A stretch of 64,000 bases of DNA, taken from NCBI GenBank assembly GCA_031002005.1, contig JARYHS010008074.1:9680924-9744923 (forward strand). The letters run 5' to 3'. Below the pieces are notes generated by a model. That model saw nothing but the letters and a program-made list of their open reading frames with translations, ran no database searches and was not told where the DNA came from. Made by a program: the position numbers and the translations under genes. This document shows, piece after piece, positions 47,541-58,755 of this stretch (position 1 is the stretch's first letter; each line of letters opens with the position of its first letter). The stretch comes from Vandiemenella viatica. Its lineage: Eukaryota; Arthropoda; Insecta; Orthoptera; Morabidae.

Positions 47541-48443
47541 TCTATATATACACAGACTTGTGTTTGACCCTGCAGCAACTACTATCTGGTGCAGACCATT
47601 GCTGTTTGTGTGTGGTAGCAGCATGGAGTTTCCCATCATGCCCCTCGGTGGTAGCTTGTCGGTAACTATGCGGGTGTGGGAGATAAGCTTGTTGAAAGTT
47701 GTCGACCTGGGACACTTTCATATTTCGTCCAAAGCCATGTGTGTCCCTATATTTCACTTTTATACCGAAACTACCTAGAGCAGACCTCTGGTGTTTGAGT
47801 GTGGTACTAGCATGGAGCCACCGATCGTGCACAACGTTGGCAGAATGTCGGTAGCTGTGGGAGTGTGGGAGATATGGTGGTTGAAAGTGGTCGATCAGAA
47901 ACATTCTTATATTTCGACCAAAGACATTTGTGTCCGTATATTTCACATTGCTGCTACAGCTAAATAGCGCAGACCACTGGTGTTTGTGTGTGGTAGTTGC
48001 TTCAATACCCTTATCGTCCATTGTAGTAGTTAAATGTTGGAAAGTATGGGGGTGTGGGAGATATGGAGATTGAAATTTGTCGTCTAAGGGTTTGTTTTCC
48101 TAATTTTACTAACGATAACTAACTAGCGCCGATTACTGGTGTTTGTGTGTGGTACTAGTCCACGTCACCCATCGTGCACTATGGTGGTTGCATACCGATA
48201 ATTGCATGGGGGTGTGTCAAAAATGAAGGCTGAAATTACTTGTCCGAGGGCATTTTCATATTTCGTCCACAGACATGTGTGTCCCTATATTTAAATCTGC
48301 AGCTATAAATATCCTGCGGAAGTAACTTGCGTTCGTGTGTGGTATTATCCTCGTGTCTCCTATCGTGCTCTAAGGTGGTAGCATGTCGGTAGCAACCAAT
48401 TAAAATTCTTTACAACAGGAATGAAGTCGTGGGCACCAGCTAG
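47541..48443 (+). mobile_element. Non-autonomous Helitron with ~185-bp satellite monomers
   Basis: It starts TCTATATATACACAGAC (47541) and ends GAAGTCGTGGGCACCAGCTAG with T following (CTAG at 48440-48443). The interior has about five monomers marked by GTTTGTGTGTGGTAG-like words near 47605, 47789, 47980, 48140 and 48330. The terminal hairpin is partly eroded (CAGGAATGAAGTCGTG). It is the same family as 58756-61725 but more diverged and in monomeric form. Confidence 0.75.
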
Positions 48444-49150
48444 TAATTATGAATAACATTTGTTCTTAACCCTCATAATTGTTGAAACAACCAAATAGCT
48501 CGATTTTCGAGCAATATATCATTGTTTACTATATATATTGTGGGGGGTGTACCTTCCCTACAGTAATGTAATTTAACTTTAGTAGCATAGTAAATCTTAA
48601 TTATCATCCCTTTTTGTATCATCAATTGAAAGGGTTGAATTTATAGGTACTTTAATTTTAATATACTGTAAGAACTTTGATTATTTTCCAGGATCACAGG
48701 TAAATTACCACAATGAGATATTTATTACTTATCGCTGGAAATTACATACCTGGTCGAATTTAACGTTAAACATCATATACAAGCATTGTATATGTGGCAA
48801 AGCAACGCCCAGGGCTAGAATTAGCCAATTATGCAAGCAAACAAATCATGAACTTTACGTTAAATCCAACTTAAATAATCAATATAAAAATTACACGAAC
48901 AAACAATATTCAAGCTGCATTATAATAACTTCGAGAACAACAGAATTAAATTCAGTTTGAGCTATGATGCTAATACGTCGAGCACCATAAATGGTTATTA
49001 GATACCATTTGAAAAAGAAGTTTTGAATGAAGACATATGGTTCCAGATAAACATGCTTTTATAAAAAATAGGCATTTATACACTTGAGCTTGCTAGCTCC
49101 GTGGGTTTCACTCATCAACTTTGAGCATTGATGTCTAAAGTCGCTTACGG
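48444..49150. other. Intron 2 spacer, AT-rich, nothing recognised
   Basis: No coding or repeat features are supported. Confidence 0.45.
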
Positions 49151-49203
49151 GTCCCTAACAGTTTCCTAATATGCACAAGCTAAGGCTTCGATGGCTAAAC
49201 ACA

Positions 49204-49809
49204 TTACCAATTGAGTCTGCGGCAGCTGGCGGCGTGGTAGGAGATGGCTCGCGGCTCGCGAGAAACATTCCCACATTCGGCAAACCGAACGCTCCTGGCT
49301 TCCAGATAGTATTCCTCAGCCTCAGAAGAAGTGTCCAGGGCTGCGTCCAGAGCCAGTGTCCAGCGCAGCATGCAGAAACCACAGACCAGACCAGAATGCC
49401 GAACCAGAATAGAATGAATCCTCGCCCCGCCATGCCAGCATCTCGGGGACATGTGGAACACAAATGTCCAGAATTTAGATGCAAGGACCAAGGAGATTGG
49501 CTCACGGGATTCAACTCTCAAGTCACACTCTTCCCGCGTGTGCCGCTCTGAGTGACGCTATCGTGAGAGGGAGGATTTACCGTTGAGGTCCGCCGTGTAC
49601 CTGGGAGCACCAAACCGCCTCGCTGGCACCTGCCTAAGCATCTTGGCAAATTCAGCCTTTTGTCTGTCAGCGACATATTGACGCCGTGCAGATAACCGAC
49701 CGTCTTCTCGACAAAGGACGGCTCGGAAAACATTGTCCTCATAGTTCTCACTTCCATAGTGCTCACATAAACGAATACCCACTTTTTTTAAATTATAGCT
49801 CTTTTGCAC
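49204..49809 (-). pseudogene. Unassigned coding-like block, one internal stop
   Basis: A GC-rich block in AT-rich surroundings. In one minus frame 49809-49558 and then 49521-49204 read open apart from a TAG at 49555-49557 (the two frames are in register). The first part is charged (RLCEHYGSENYEDNVFRAVL, ARRQYVADRQKAEFAKMLRQ) and looks like true coding sequence; the second is Trp/Cys-rich. I do not recognise the family. The plus strand is also open over 49171-49551, so composition alone could explain part of it. It might be a retrocopy or part of an unknown element; it lies antisense within intron 2 of the protease. Confidence 0.35.
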
Positions 49810-50208
49810 ATTGAATTAATCCTTTTAGTACAGCAATTGAATAAAATATAAGTATACGCAAGTGACGCAAGAGTTTTATCCAAGTTATTTTAATATTAAT
49901 CGAACTTGGAGTGGGGAGGTGATCTTCACACTGCAATGTATATATTGCTAAATGCTCATATGTGATAAATGCTGAAATAATTTACCGAAATGCCACAGAA
50001 AATGTTGTAGACCAAATAAGAGAGTTTGAAGCAGATAGAACACACTTTCTAGGAATGAAAAGTTATGCAGATCAGAAAAATAACATCAATTTTTTTTCAG
50101 CAGAAAATGTTCCAAAAGTGAATTATAACATATTTGATTATTGTAGGCCATTTTCTTCTACAGTTGCTTGGTAAATTAGTATTTGTTGTTTAATGATACG
50201 CCATTACA

Positions 50209-50285
50209 ACTGTTGGATATTGTTTTTATTTTCCGGACGCGTTTCGCCTCTCGCCGAGGTATCTTCAGCGTACAGTTATGCTGTA
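50209..50285 (-). mobile_element. Penelope-type terminal hairpin motif
   Basis: On the minus strand 50268-50236 reads CTGAAGA, a CCTC/GAGG hairpin, then GAAACGCGTC, followed by GGAAAATAAAAAC. CTGAAGA-stem-GAAACGCGTC is the hammerhead-related motif found in Penelope-like terminal repeats. Stem I pairing around it looks weak, so ribozyme activity is doubtful. No PLE coding sequence is adjacent. Confidence 0.5.
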
Positions 50286-51086
50286 ATATGTGATTTGTTA
50301 TTGATTTTTGAATATAATGATTTTTAGATTTACCAAAATTATTCTAATATATGATGCATAATATTACTTATATTCATATATCAGTTTGATTACTAATATT
50401 TATATATCCGTTTTGGATTATCATGCAACTGTTCGGTAGAATCATTTCCACAAGACGTCGACTGAAAGGAAATGAAAAGTGAATGATTACTTAAATGAAT
50501 TTCATGATTAAGCATATAATCTTTTGAATGCAATGAGGATTCTAAATCAGTAACTTCTCGCTTCCAGGAAGTGAATTCCTGGTAGCCTCTTGACTCCGGA
50601 TGCTAGCTCCTTAACAAATAAGCTATCACAACGCTCTATTATTCCACCTGTTACAAAACTTTTAATAGGTAATGTGTAAATAAAAGTATTTAAATATGGT
50701 TATTATAAAAAGGCTTAAATTTCCAAAATAATATGAAGTCGAGATTCGCTAACAGTAAACCTAAATTTGATATCCTGTGCGAAGAATATCGTTTGTGCTC
50801 GAAATATGTCCCGTAGAGGCACTGACAGGCGTTATGCCGAAAATGACTAAACCAACTTCATATGAAGTTACGTGGTCATAGACAGAGAAAGCATGAAAGT
50901 GTTGTAACACTAAATTCATATATATATTGGTCATTCAAAAATTTCAGAAAATTACACCTTGTGCATTTACGCTTAGGAATGCTCTTATAGCGTTTTATAA
51001 ATGTTCTACCTTGTTATATTTGCATGACAAGATGAATCAAATAATATTCAGTAATGATGATGCAAGTATTTAGAACAGGAAATTCA

Positions 51087-51420
51087 CGTTACGAAAAAAA
51101 TTGATCTGTTTCGATCTTTTGATTTAATATCTTGGTCAGGACTCTAGCAGAGGAATGTGTAAAAATATCTGGAATTACAAAGTTTAACATGGACGCAAGT
51201 AAATTGTGGGACATTTGTGGTAGTGATTTTCCCCATCCACCAATGCTCAATATATGAGTATAGGCTGGGAATAAATGCACACAAGCTTGTAGAGCGCAAA
51301 AGAAAAAACCTTCAGAAGCACACCGAAATGTGGCTTGTGGAAGAAACATTTCCCCTCTATACGCATGGGCAGGTTTGAAGTCGTTGAATTCATCCAGTTT
51401 ATTTTGAAAAGCGGAAGTAT
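51087..51420 (-). pseudogene. Unassigned ORF with coding-like composition
   Basis: A minus-strand frame (51349-51089, extending upstream without a stop to about 51420 as FQNKLDEFNDFKPAHAYRGE) encodes FLPQATFRCASEGFFFCALQ and WGKSLPQMSHNLLASMLNFV. It looks like authentic protein, but I cannot assign it. No splice sites or promoter were identified. It ends at a stop near 51087. Host exon, retrocopy and TE piece all remain possible. Confidence 0.3.
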
Positions 51421-51529
51421 GGAGGCTTGTTTTAGTGCTATATCAACGCGAATTAACTGCGTGCTGTTACATAATTTTTATTGCTGAAAAATTGACTTCT
51501 ACTGAGAGTAATCTTCCTTTAAAGGCTGT

Positions 51530-52620
51530 TTATGGTGACGATACTGCTCATAAGTCCACTAAATTGATGGGCTGTAAATTTTAGTGATTGCGAGCCTAGA
51601 AATGCGATAATTGTTGATGAACAACGCAGAGGATGTCCGATCACTATAACAGACGATAAATATTCGTCGATGATCTGATTAAAAATAACCGGTGATTCAC
51701 TCAAAGACCACTGTAAATCGATGGACAGTAAATTTGAGTGATTGCGAGCCTGGAAATGCCATAATTGTTGATGAACAACGCAGAGGATGTCCGATCACTG
51801 TAACAGCCGATAAACATTCGTCGATGATCTGATTAAAAATAACCGGTGATTCACTCAAAACCATTTCGAAAAAACATATTTGAATATGCAACGAACGTGT
51901 CAACTGGGATACCGTACAATCTATGCACCATGGCTATCACTCCGTCTGACATACGAGAACAAACAACCGATATGAATGCTGTGAGTAACTTTTACAGCGT
52001 TACCGTGTGGAAAGAGACGACGAAATTCCTTTGAATATTGTGACGGGGGACGAGTAATGGATCCATCATTAAGACCCGGAAGAGAAAAGGCAGGACGCTC
52101 AATATAGATACCTGCCTTCTCCTCAGGCGAAAAAGTTCAAAATACAAACATTCGAAAAAAATTGTTTTTACTTTGTTTTGGGCTATTTACCGAGTTTGTT
52201 CCGCCGATTTTCTGGAACAAGGGACAATGGTAAATTCTTCTCGGTACATACTGGCTCTACAACTCCTCCGACGTCTAGGAGTTTGTCGTGTTTGAGGACG
52301 CTCGGCTCCAGTACTCTCGTAACATGATAGCGCTTGTCCTCAGTCCACACACCTCGTGCGTATCTCTAAAGGCTCTGTGAAACATGGAGTCTGAACCGAT
52401 TCCACACCCTCCTTACTCCCCGGAACTCGCGCCTTGACCTCAAGGGTAATCGTTACACATCCGACGACGAGTTGAAGGCTGCTGTTAATCCTGGATCGAG
52501 AAAAGTCGGAAGAGGTTTTCAGTGACGGAATAAAAAATTTGCTACACGTTGGGAGAACGTTTAAAGATAAATATATGATTTTGAAGCGTAATAATCGTAC
52601 TCTTTTTCCCAATCTTGCTT
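51530..52620 (+). pseudogene. Mariner transposase relic with internal 154-bp duplication
   Basis: The left part encodes the linker after the DNA-binding domain (NAQRRGCPITITDDKYSSMI-like, about 51620-51680) and is present twice in tandem with a 154-bp offset (GTGATTGCGAGCCTRGAAAT at 51584 and 51738). The catalytic region follows: NIVTGDE then stops where SWIHH and Y would be (about 52033-52075), PSPQAKKFKIQTF, FVPPIFWNKGQ, EFVVFEDARLQYSRN, PHPPYSPELAP (about 52401-52433, where the third Asp should follow), then DDELKAAV and a C-terminal end near 52580. At least six stops or frameshifts are present. Terminal inverted repeats were not located. Confidence 0.82.
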
Positions 52621-52624
52621 TTTG

Positions 52625-53024
52625 TTTTTATTCGTATTCTACAGGCATGTGTACATTTCTTTTCAGCCTACCGTCGTAAGCGGAACAAGCTATTTGTATC
52701 AGCCACAGCTTAACCGATGAAAGCATTATACAGATTTACGATCATATATACGTGAGGAACCAAGGTTTCCGGAACTTAATATAACAGGAAGGAATATGAC
52801 AGCAAACAATACTGAATTAAAATTTATTAGTTACTGAAAAGTTTCTTTAAATTACAACTTGTGGATTTCGACATCATAATGCTTTCATATCTAATTTAGT
52901 GGATCAAACACAATACGCACACCGTAAGTAATTAAAGCTATCAGTTCTCAAGGTCCAATTCGAACCTGTAACCTCCTACTCCAGCAGGGAAGCTCTAGTG
53001 AAGGCACGTGTGAGCAGCATTGGG
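52625..53024. other. Intron 2 spacer with a tRNA-like B-box fragment
   Basis: On the minus strand about 53015-52955 reads CTTCCCTGCTGGAGTAGGAG then GTTACAGGTTCGAATTGGAC, a Pol III B-box context as in tRNA-derived SINEs. No matching A-box or tail is clear. The rest is unassigned. Confidence 0.35.
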
Positions 53025-53935
53025 TTTTTTTTTTTTTTAATTTATTTATATGGCTTTTGGTCTAACGACCATACAGCCAGATTACAATTGTTGTATTACA
53101 ATATTATTTTGGCATAATAGTTCTATACAATGTTTGTATTACAAAATTATTTTGACATACTAGTTCTATACAATATATTTTTGACATAATAGTTCTATGT
53201 AATTTTTATTAGTAACAATGGTACAGATGTTGATATGACTCTTGATGATTGTGTTACGTTATTAATCGGCATACTGGTTCTATACAATTTTGTAATAATT
53301 CTGATAGTGCAGGTGGTATAATAACTCTATTTTGGATATATTGTCTCTGTCCAAGTTTTTCTAATACCAGTAGTGCAGATGGTGTGGAGTCAGTTGTTAG
53401 TTATGTTAACGTATTATTTGGCATAATATACATTTTAATACCAGTGGAACAGGAAGTATAATAACAGCTGGTGCTTTAAGAATATTAATTTAAGACAATA
53501 AACCTCAGCTATGTGGTGAAATCCGTATTGTGTGTTTGGTGGTTGTGGATTTTACCATGAAACTTTGTATCCCTAAAGTAGTTCTATTTTTAGGGCGTTT
53601 TAGCTATACTGGGACTTTTGAATTGCCTGGGTTATATAGTGATATCTGCGTCCCTTAAGAAGTGAGCTATAGCTTGATGCACGTCCTGTCGCTCCGTTCT
53701 CATAAGGGAGATGATTGATGTAGGCAGTTGGATTTTTAGTTTGGTCAGTCTATTATATAGGTTATTTTGTGGAATTCGCTAAAGGGTGCATGCCAATATT
53801 ATATGATTTAGGTCTGCTATTTCTTCGTTGTCAACCGGGCATAATGGGGAGTTTGCAGCGCCAATTCTATGGAGGTGTTTGGGATAACATCCGTTTCCCA
53901 ATCTTATGCGAATGATAGATGTTTTGTATTTTTAA
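53025..53935 (-). pseudogene. LINE 3' end (post-RNase H region of an I/Jockey-like pol)
   Basis: Read right to left from 53935: IIRIRLGNGCYPKHLHRIGA, then ANSPLCPVDNEEIADLNHII and LACTL, followed by YNRLTKLKIQLPTSIISL. R-L-R-x-G-x-G-x-Y-P-x-H-L-H-R-I-G ... S-P-x-C-x-C/V ... x-H-x-x-x-x-C is the zinc-finger-like tail that follows RNase H in I, Jockey and LOA-type LINEs. It ends in an A tail (T run 53025-53038) after CTGGCTGTATGGTCGTTAGA. The 5' boundary abuts the repeat beginning at 53936. Stops are frequent. Confidence 0.72.
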
Positions 53936-53970
53936 CCGACTTCAAAAAAGGAGGAGGTTCTCAATTCTTC

Positions 53971-54022
<52 letters not shown>

Positions 54023-56165
54023 ATGTATGTTCAGCGATATCTTCGCCAATTTTGAACCGATTTAAATGAAATTTTTATAGTGGATAGAGTATACCTCCAA
54101 AGTGGTCCCATATGAATTTCATTGAGAAACCACCCCTTCTATCCCTTTACACCCCTTAACTTTTATACAAACCCACACTTTTTATCAGATTTTGATGGAA
54201 CTTTGGAAATGTATATTAAAAAACAAACAGAAAAATACTGTCAACTTTTGGTTTAAAAAAACCGGACCCCTCTCCCCCTATCCATCCCTTAATTTTTGCC
54301 AATGTTCTTTATACAAAGCTAAAGTCGACACCATTTAACTGATCTCCATTAAAGTTGGCATGTACATGTAATTTTTCATGGAAAAGGTTCTGACCCAAAA
54401 AAATAAAACAACACCCCTCTCTCCCTTTACACCCCTTAATTATTATACAAACCCACATTTTATCCGATTTCAATGGAACTTTGGACATGTATAGTTAAAA
54501 ATAAAGAGAAAAATGCTGTCAACATTTGGTTTGAAAAACTGAGCCCCTCTCACCCTATCCACCCCTTAATTTTTGCCAATGTTCTTTATACAAAACTATA
54601 GTCGACATCATTTAACTGATCTCCATAAAAGTTGTCATATACGTGTAATATTTCATGGAGAAGATTTCTGACCAAAAAATAAATAAAAGCCACCCCATGT
54701 CCTCCTTTACAACCCTTAATTTTATAGAAACCTATATTTCATATCTGATTTTGATTGAACTTTGTCAATGTATACTTTCAAACAAACAGAAAAATCTTGT
54801 CAACATTTGGTCTGCCAAAGCTCAACCCCTCTCTTTCCTACCAACCCCTTAATTTTTATCAATGTTTTTTCTTATATATATAAAAAGATATAGTCGCCAC
54901 CATTTGACCTATTATCATGAAAGTTGGCGCTTATATTTATTTTTTCACGAGGAAGGTTTCTGACCAAAAAATATAAAAACCACCCCCCAATCCTCATTAA
55001 ACCGTTTAATTTTTATACAAACCCACAGTTTTTATCTAGTTTAGATAGAACTTAGCAAACTTTTACTCTTAAACAAAGAGAAACATAATTTCAGCTTTTG
55101 GTTTGCAAAAACTGAAACCCTTCCCCCATTTCCGCCCCTTCACTTTTGTCAATTTTCATTTTGATAAGCTATAGTTGACATCATTTGACCGATCTTTATG
55201 AAAGTTGGCACATATATGTATTTTTTTATGGAGAAGATTTCTGACCAAAAATGAAATAAACTACCCTAGCTACCCGTTTACATCCCTTCATGTTTGTACA
55301 AACCCATATTTTAATCCGATTTCGGTGGAACTTAGCATGTGTATACTTTAAAGCAAATAGAAAAAGAAACATACTACTCACATTACTTTGACAAAAACAC
55401 AAACCCTATTCCCCTTTCTACCCCTTTAATTACTGTTAATGTTCACTATATAAAGCTACCATTTCTACCTGATTTTGAAGGAAGTATGCACATGTATACT
55501 TCAAAACAAACAGAAAAATACTGTCTGCATTTGGTTTAGAGAAGCCAAACCTCTCTCCCTCTTTCCACCCCTTTAATCTACACAAAGCACAGTTTCTATC
55601 TGATTCTGAAGAAAATTTGCACACGTATACTTTAAAAAATACATAACAATTGTGTTTAAATTAGGTTGAAAAAGCCCAACCCCTCTTCCCTTCTACACCC
55701 ACCCCTCCTAATTTCCAATGTTTTTTATAGATACATACCGTTATTATCAGATTTCGATGGAACACTGCAAATGTATACTTAAGAACAAAGAGAAACATTC
55801 TGTTTACAAAACCCAACCGCTCACTCCCTTACACCATTTAATTTTTATAAATGTTCTTTACAAAAAGCAACAGTTTTTATCTGGTTTCGATGGAACTTTG
55901 CACATGTATACTTTAAAACAAAGAGAAAAATGCTGTCCACACTACCTTAACAAAAATCAAACTACTCTTCACCTCCACACCCCCTAATTATTTTTTTATA
56001 CACACCTAAAACTTTTATGTGATATCAATAGAAATTTACAAATGTATACTTTAAATCAATCAGAAAAGACAGTCTACATTTGGTATACAAAAGCCCAATC
56101 CCTCTTCTCCTTTACCCCCATCGTTTATAATTTCCAATGTTCTTTACAAAATCCACAGTTTTAAG
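53936..56165 (+). repeat. Degenerate tandem array; period switches from ~280 to ~140 bp
   Basis: It opens with ACCGACTTCAAAAAAGGAGG, AGGTTCTCAATTC and a T run (53967-54020), wording that recurs at the edge of many arthropod repeats. Then units follow, each with CACCCCTTAATTTTTATACA, AACCCACA, a TCNGATTTTGATGGAACTTT segment and an ATGTATACTTTAAAACAAA segment. Marker positions (GAACTTT...TGTATA) are near 54199, 54475, 54755, 55049 and 55330 (spacing 276-294), then 55480, 55612, 55760, 55893 and 56033 (spacing 132-150). Long units contain a second half (CTGATCTCCATGAAAGTTGG ... ACATGTA) that is itself a diverged version of the first, so they are dimers. No frame is conserved. Confidence 0.85.
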
Positions 56166-56529
56166 TACCGTCAAAATCAATTAAGCTATTTTTAAGTCAT
56201 TGCAGAATATTTATAAAATGTATGTGTCCTAATGTCTCAACATGTACTTCAGATTTCAACTTGGACCCCAAGCTTTTACGCTGTGAAAACCAATTAAATA
56301 TCTATATTTCCTGTGTGATGCTGGAACGAACAGATATATTCCAGAGACAGATTTGTGTATGTAGTATGTGTTAATATCCAGATGTTATATGTTTCGATTA
56401 TCGAGCAGCAGCTTTAGCAGATGTTATGATTAGAACGAAACACAGCCTGGATCAAAATGTAAACTAACATTCCTTAACACAGCATCCAATTCTCCCCATT
56501 CTGAAAGTTGTTGTTAAGACAGATTTTTT

Positions 56530-56575
56530 TTAAAAGCTTTCGCTTTAACCACTGAGCTACCAGGGATTTCACAAA
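56530..56575 (-). repeat. tRNA-like 5' half (SINE head relic)
   Basis: On the minus strand the sequence starts CCCTGGTAGCTCAGTGGTTA and continues AAGCGAAAGC, an excellent tRNA 5' half with A-box TAGCTCAGTGG. No anticodon arm or B-box follows within tRNA distance, so it is not a functional tRNA gene. Confidence 0.5.
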
Positions 56576-56639
56576 ATGAGAACTGCTGCGGCATATTTAA
56601 ATACAAATTAACAATAATACCACTAAAAATTTAAAAATA

Positions 56640-57362
56640 AAATAATTGTTTAAAAAACATAAAAACCGCCTTCAAAAAATGGTACTAAAAATTTTAAAAT
56701 AACTTTATTCAATGCTTAGAAGAAAGTAAATCTAAATGGACAATATTTTACATTACTGTTATTGAAATTTTTACATTAATTAGTTATTTTTGGAGTCGGT
56801 GCCAGCCAAAACAAGAAAAATAAAAAGATAAAAACAATAATAAACAACAATAATACATAAAAAATCATGTTACTACTTACCTACAATTAATTATAGAAAC
56901 ATTTTTCAACAAAACTGAAACATTTAGATGATACACCGATATTATACTAACTATAAAGTATTTACTGCATGATGCAGCCTACCAACTGACACTATAGCGC
57001 CAGAGATATGCCTGGATGACTAATGAGGCTGAGCCACAGATAAAATGCCATTAATTTGTATCCCTAAGCTGTCTCCCGCAATAAAACTATCTTCCTCACG
57101 ACATGCTGTAAAATATTTGGAATTTTTGTTCGTACTCTCGGTTCGCCTCGAACACCAAATAAAGTTCAGTAATTCGATCTGCGCGATCTGACAGCTGGCA
57201 CCGACTCCAAAAATAACTAATTAATGTAAAAATTTCAATAACAGTAATGTAAAATATTGTCCATTTAGATTTACTTTCTTCTAAGCATTGTATAAAGTTA
57301 TTTTAAAATTTTTAGTACCATTTTTTGAAGGCGGTTTTTATGTTTTTTAAACAATTATCTTG
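56640..57362. mobile_element. Large fold-back: ~165-bp inverted arms, ~380-bp interior
   Basis: 56640-56806 (AATAATTGTTTAAAAAACAT ... TTTTTGGAGTCGGTGCCAGC) is nearly perfectly complementary to 57190-57360. The arms include GAAGGCGGTTTTTATG and AAATTTTTACATTAATTAG. The interior (56807-57189) has no ORF. A diverged single arm also lies at 4660-4785. The structure fits a non-autonomous fold-back or long-TIR DNA transposon; target duplications were not resolved. Confidence 0.82.
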
Positions 57363-58415
57363 CGACTTTTGATTCTTCGAACCATGGTTTGTGTGGAATG
57401 TGGGGTTGTATCGATACGTAGTATTTCCCTTTGTATACTTGTGTTGAAGTCCATGCGTTTGCCCATAGCAGCATTGGTGTGACAGTGGCTAGCATGGACA
57501 ACAGGACAAGGAAATTATCAGAGAATTTTCCTCATCCTCCTTCAACTACGTTGCGTACATTGCAACCTGAGGTTGTAATAAGACAGAGCTCAACAGGGAA
57601 AAACATTAGGCAGTAATAAGACCACACATCTGTGAGGAACCGTGGCTTGTTGAACCTAATGTAACAAGTTGACACATAACAAGAAAACTTACAGTAATAA
57701 TAATTATACATCGATATGGCCAATGATGTAGCTATTTATGTATACAGCATCAAAGTAGTAAACACAGAAATGTTGGACCCAATAGAGATTTCAGATCTTA
57801 TTTAGATTGCGTCTTATATTTCCGGTACCTATTACAATGCACTTATTTTTATAGCCATATTCATAACCTCTCATCTACTTTTCCGGCAGAAAAATTACCT
57901 TCCTACAAATCCATATTATTCTCTTAAAGGAACGATAGTAAGATCTGTCTCGCTGGATTTTAGGATAGCATGGTCAAACAAAATCTGAAGTGCGTGATCA
58001 ATCCTGCATCCTCCCAAATTTCAGTTAAGACGTAAACCTATAATAATTATAACCACGGCTCAGTTCCACTATTAACAGTTACACTAGAAACTGTATCCGA
58101 TCGCTTATATAGACGATTATCCTGGAACAATTGGCATAATTAAATGCGTTTTTGCTGGATCAGTCATTCATTTGTGACCCAATAACACATACGCGTTGCA
58201 TAGAAAAACGGAGAGAGCAGGATACGACTTCCATTTGTTTTTAAACCAGAAGCGGAATCTCTGATTCAAGATCATCAGAGACTGCTCAACTGCAGTATTT
58301 ATTGTTGAGTCCAAAGAAAACTCTAAATGGTAATTTAGTTAATCCAGTTTTTCAGCTTACTACTGATCATACGTACAGTTAGTTCACATTTCATAAAAGA
58401 CGGTTGGCTTAGCAC
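57363..58415. other. Intron 2 spacer, nothing recognised
   Basis: Short frames without motifs. No repeat identified. Confidence 0.45.
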
Positions 58416-58545
58416 TTTTTTTTTTTTTTTTTTTGCTTAAGGCTTTACGCCTTGTTAACGTTGAGGTTATTATAGGCGGAAAAGGACTGGAGACTAGGAA
58501 TGGAAAGAATTCGGCCATGGCCTTTTAAAGGAAGCAATCTGCGGT
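58416..58545 (-). mobile_element. Truncated SINE (3' part)
   Basis: The A tail (T run 58416-58434) is followed, in plus reading, by AAGGCTTTACGCCTTGTTAA, then GGAATGGAAAGAATTCGGCC and ATGGCCTTTTAAAGGAAGCA, which match the body of the complete SINE at 45557-45794. The tRNA-like head is missing, so it is 5'-truncated. Confidence 0.72.
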
Positions 58546-58755
58546 AACGTTACACACTAATCCATTTGTTTTGACTTGTGACCACCAGAGATACCAATAT
58601 TACCAGCAACAAAATACATTAATAACCAAAAAAGATGAAAATCAAACCAACTTTATAACGAAGTCGATTAAGCTACAAAAGGAAGCATCTATGTCCATTC
58701 TGGCCTAGGCTACATTCCAACCTATGATTCTGCTCGAAAATCATGATAATTAAAA

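Noticed and set aside
54001..56165. CRISPR-like regularly spaced repeats
   Set aside because: Units are 140-280 bp, degenerate and contiguous without unique spacers; this is an eukaryotic tandem repeat.
56530..56575. Possible tRNA gene on the minus strand
   Set aside because: Only the D-arm half with the A-box is present; no anticodon arm, T-arm or acceptor closure follows.
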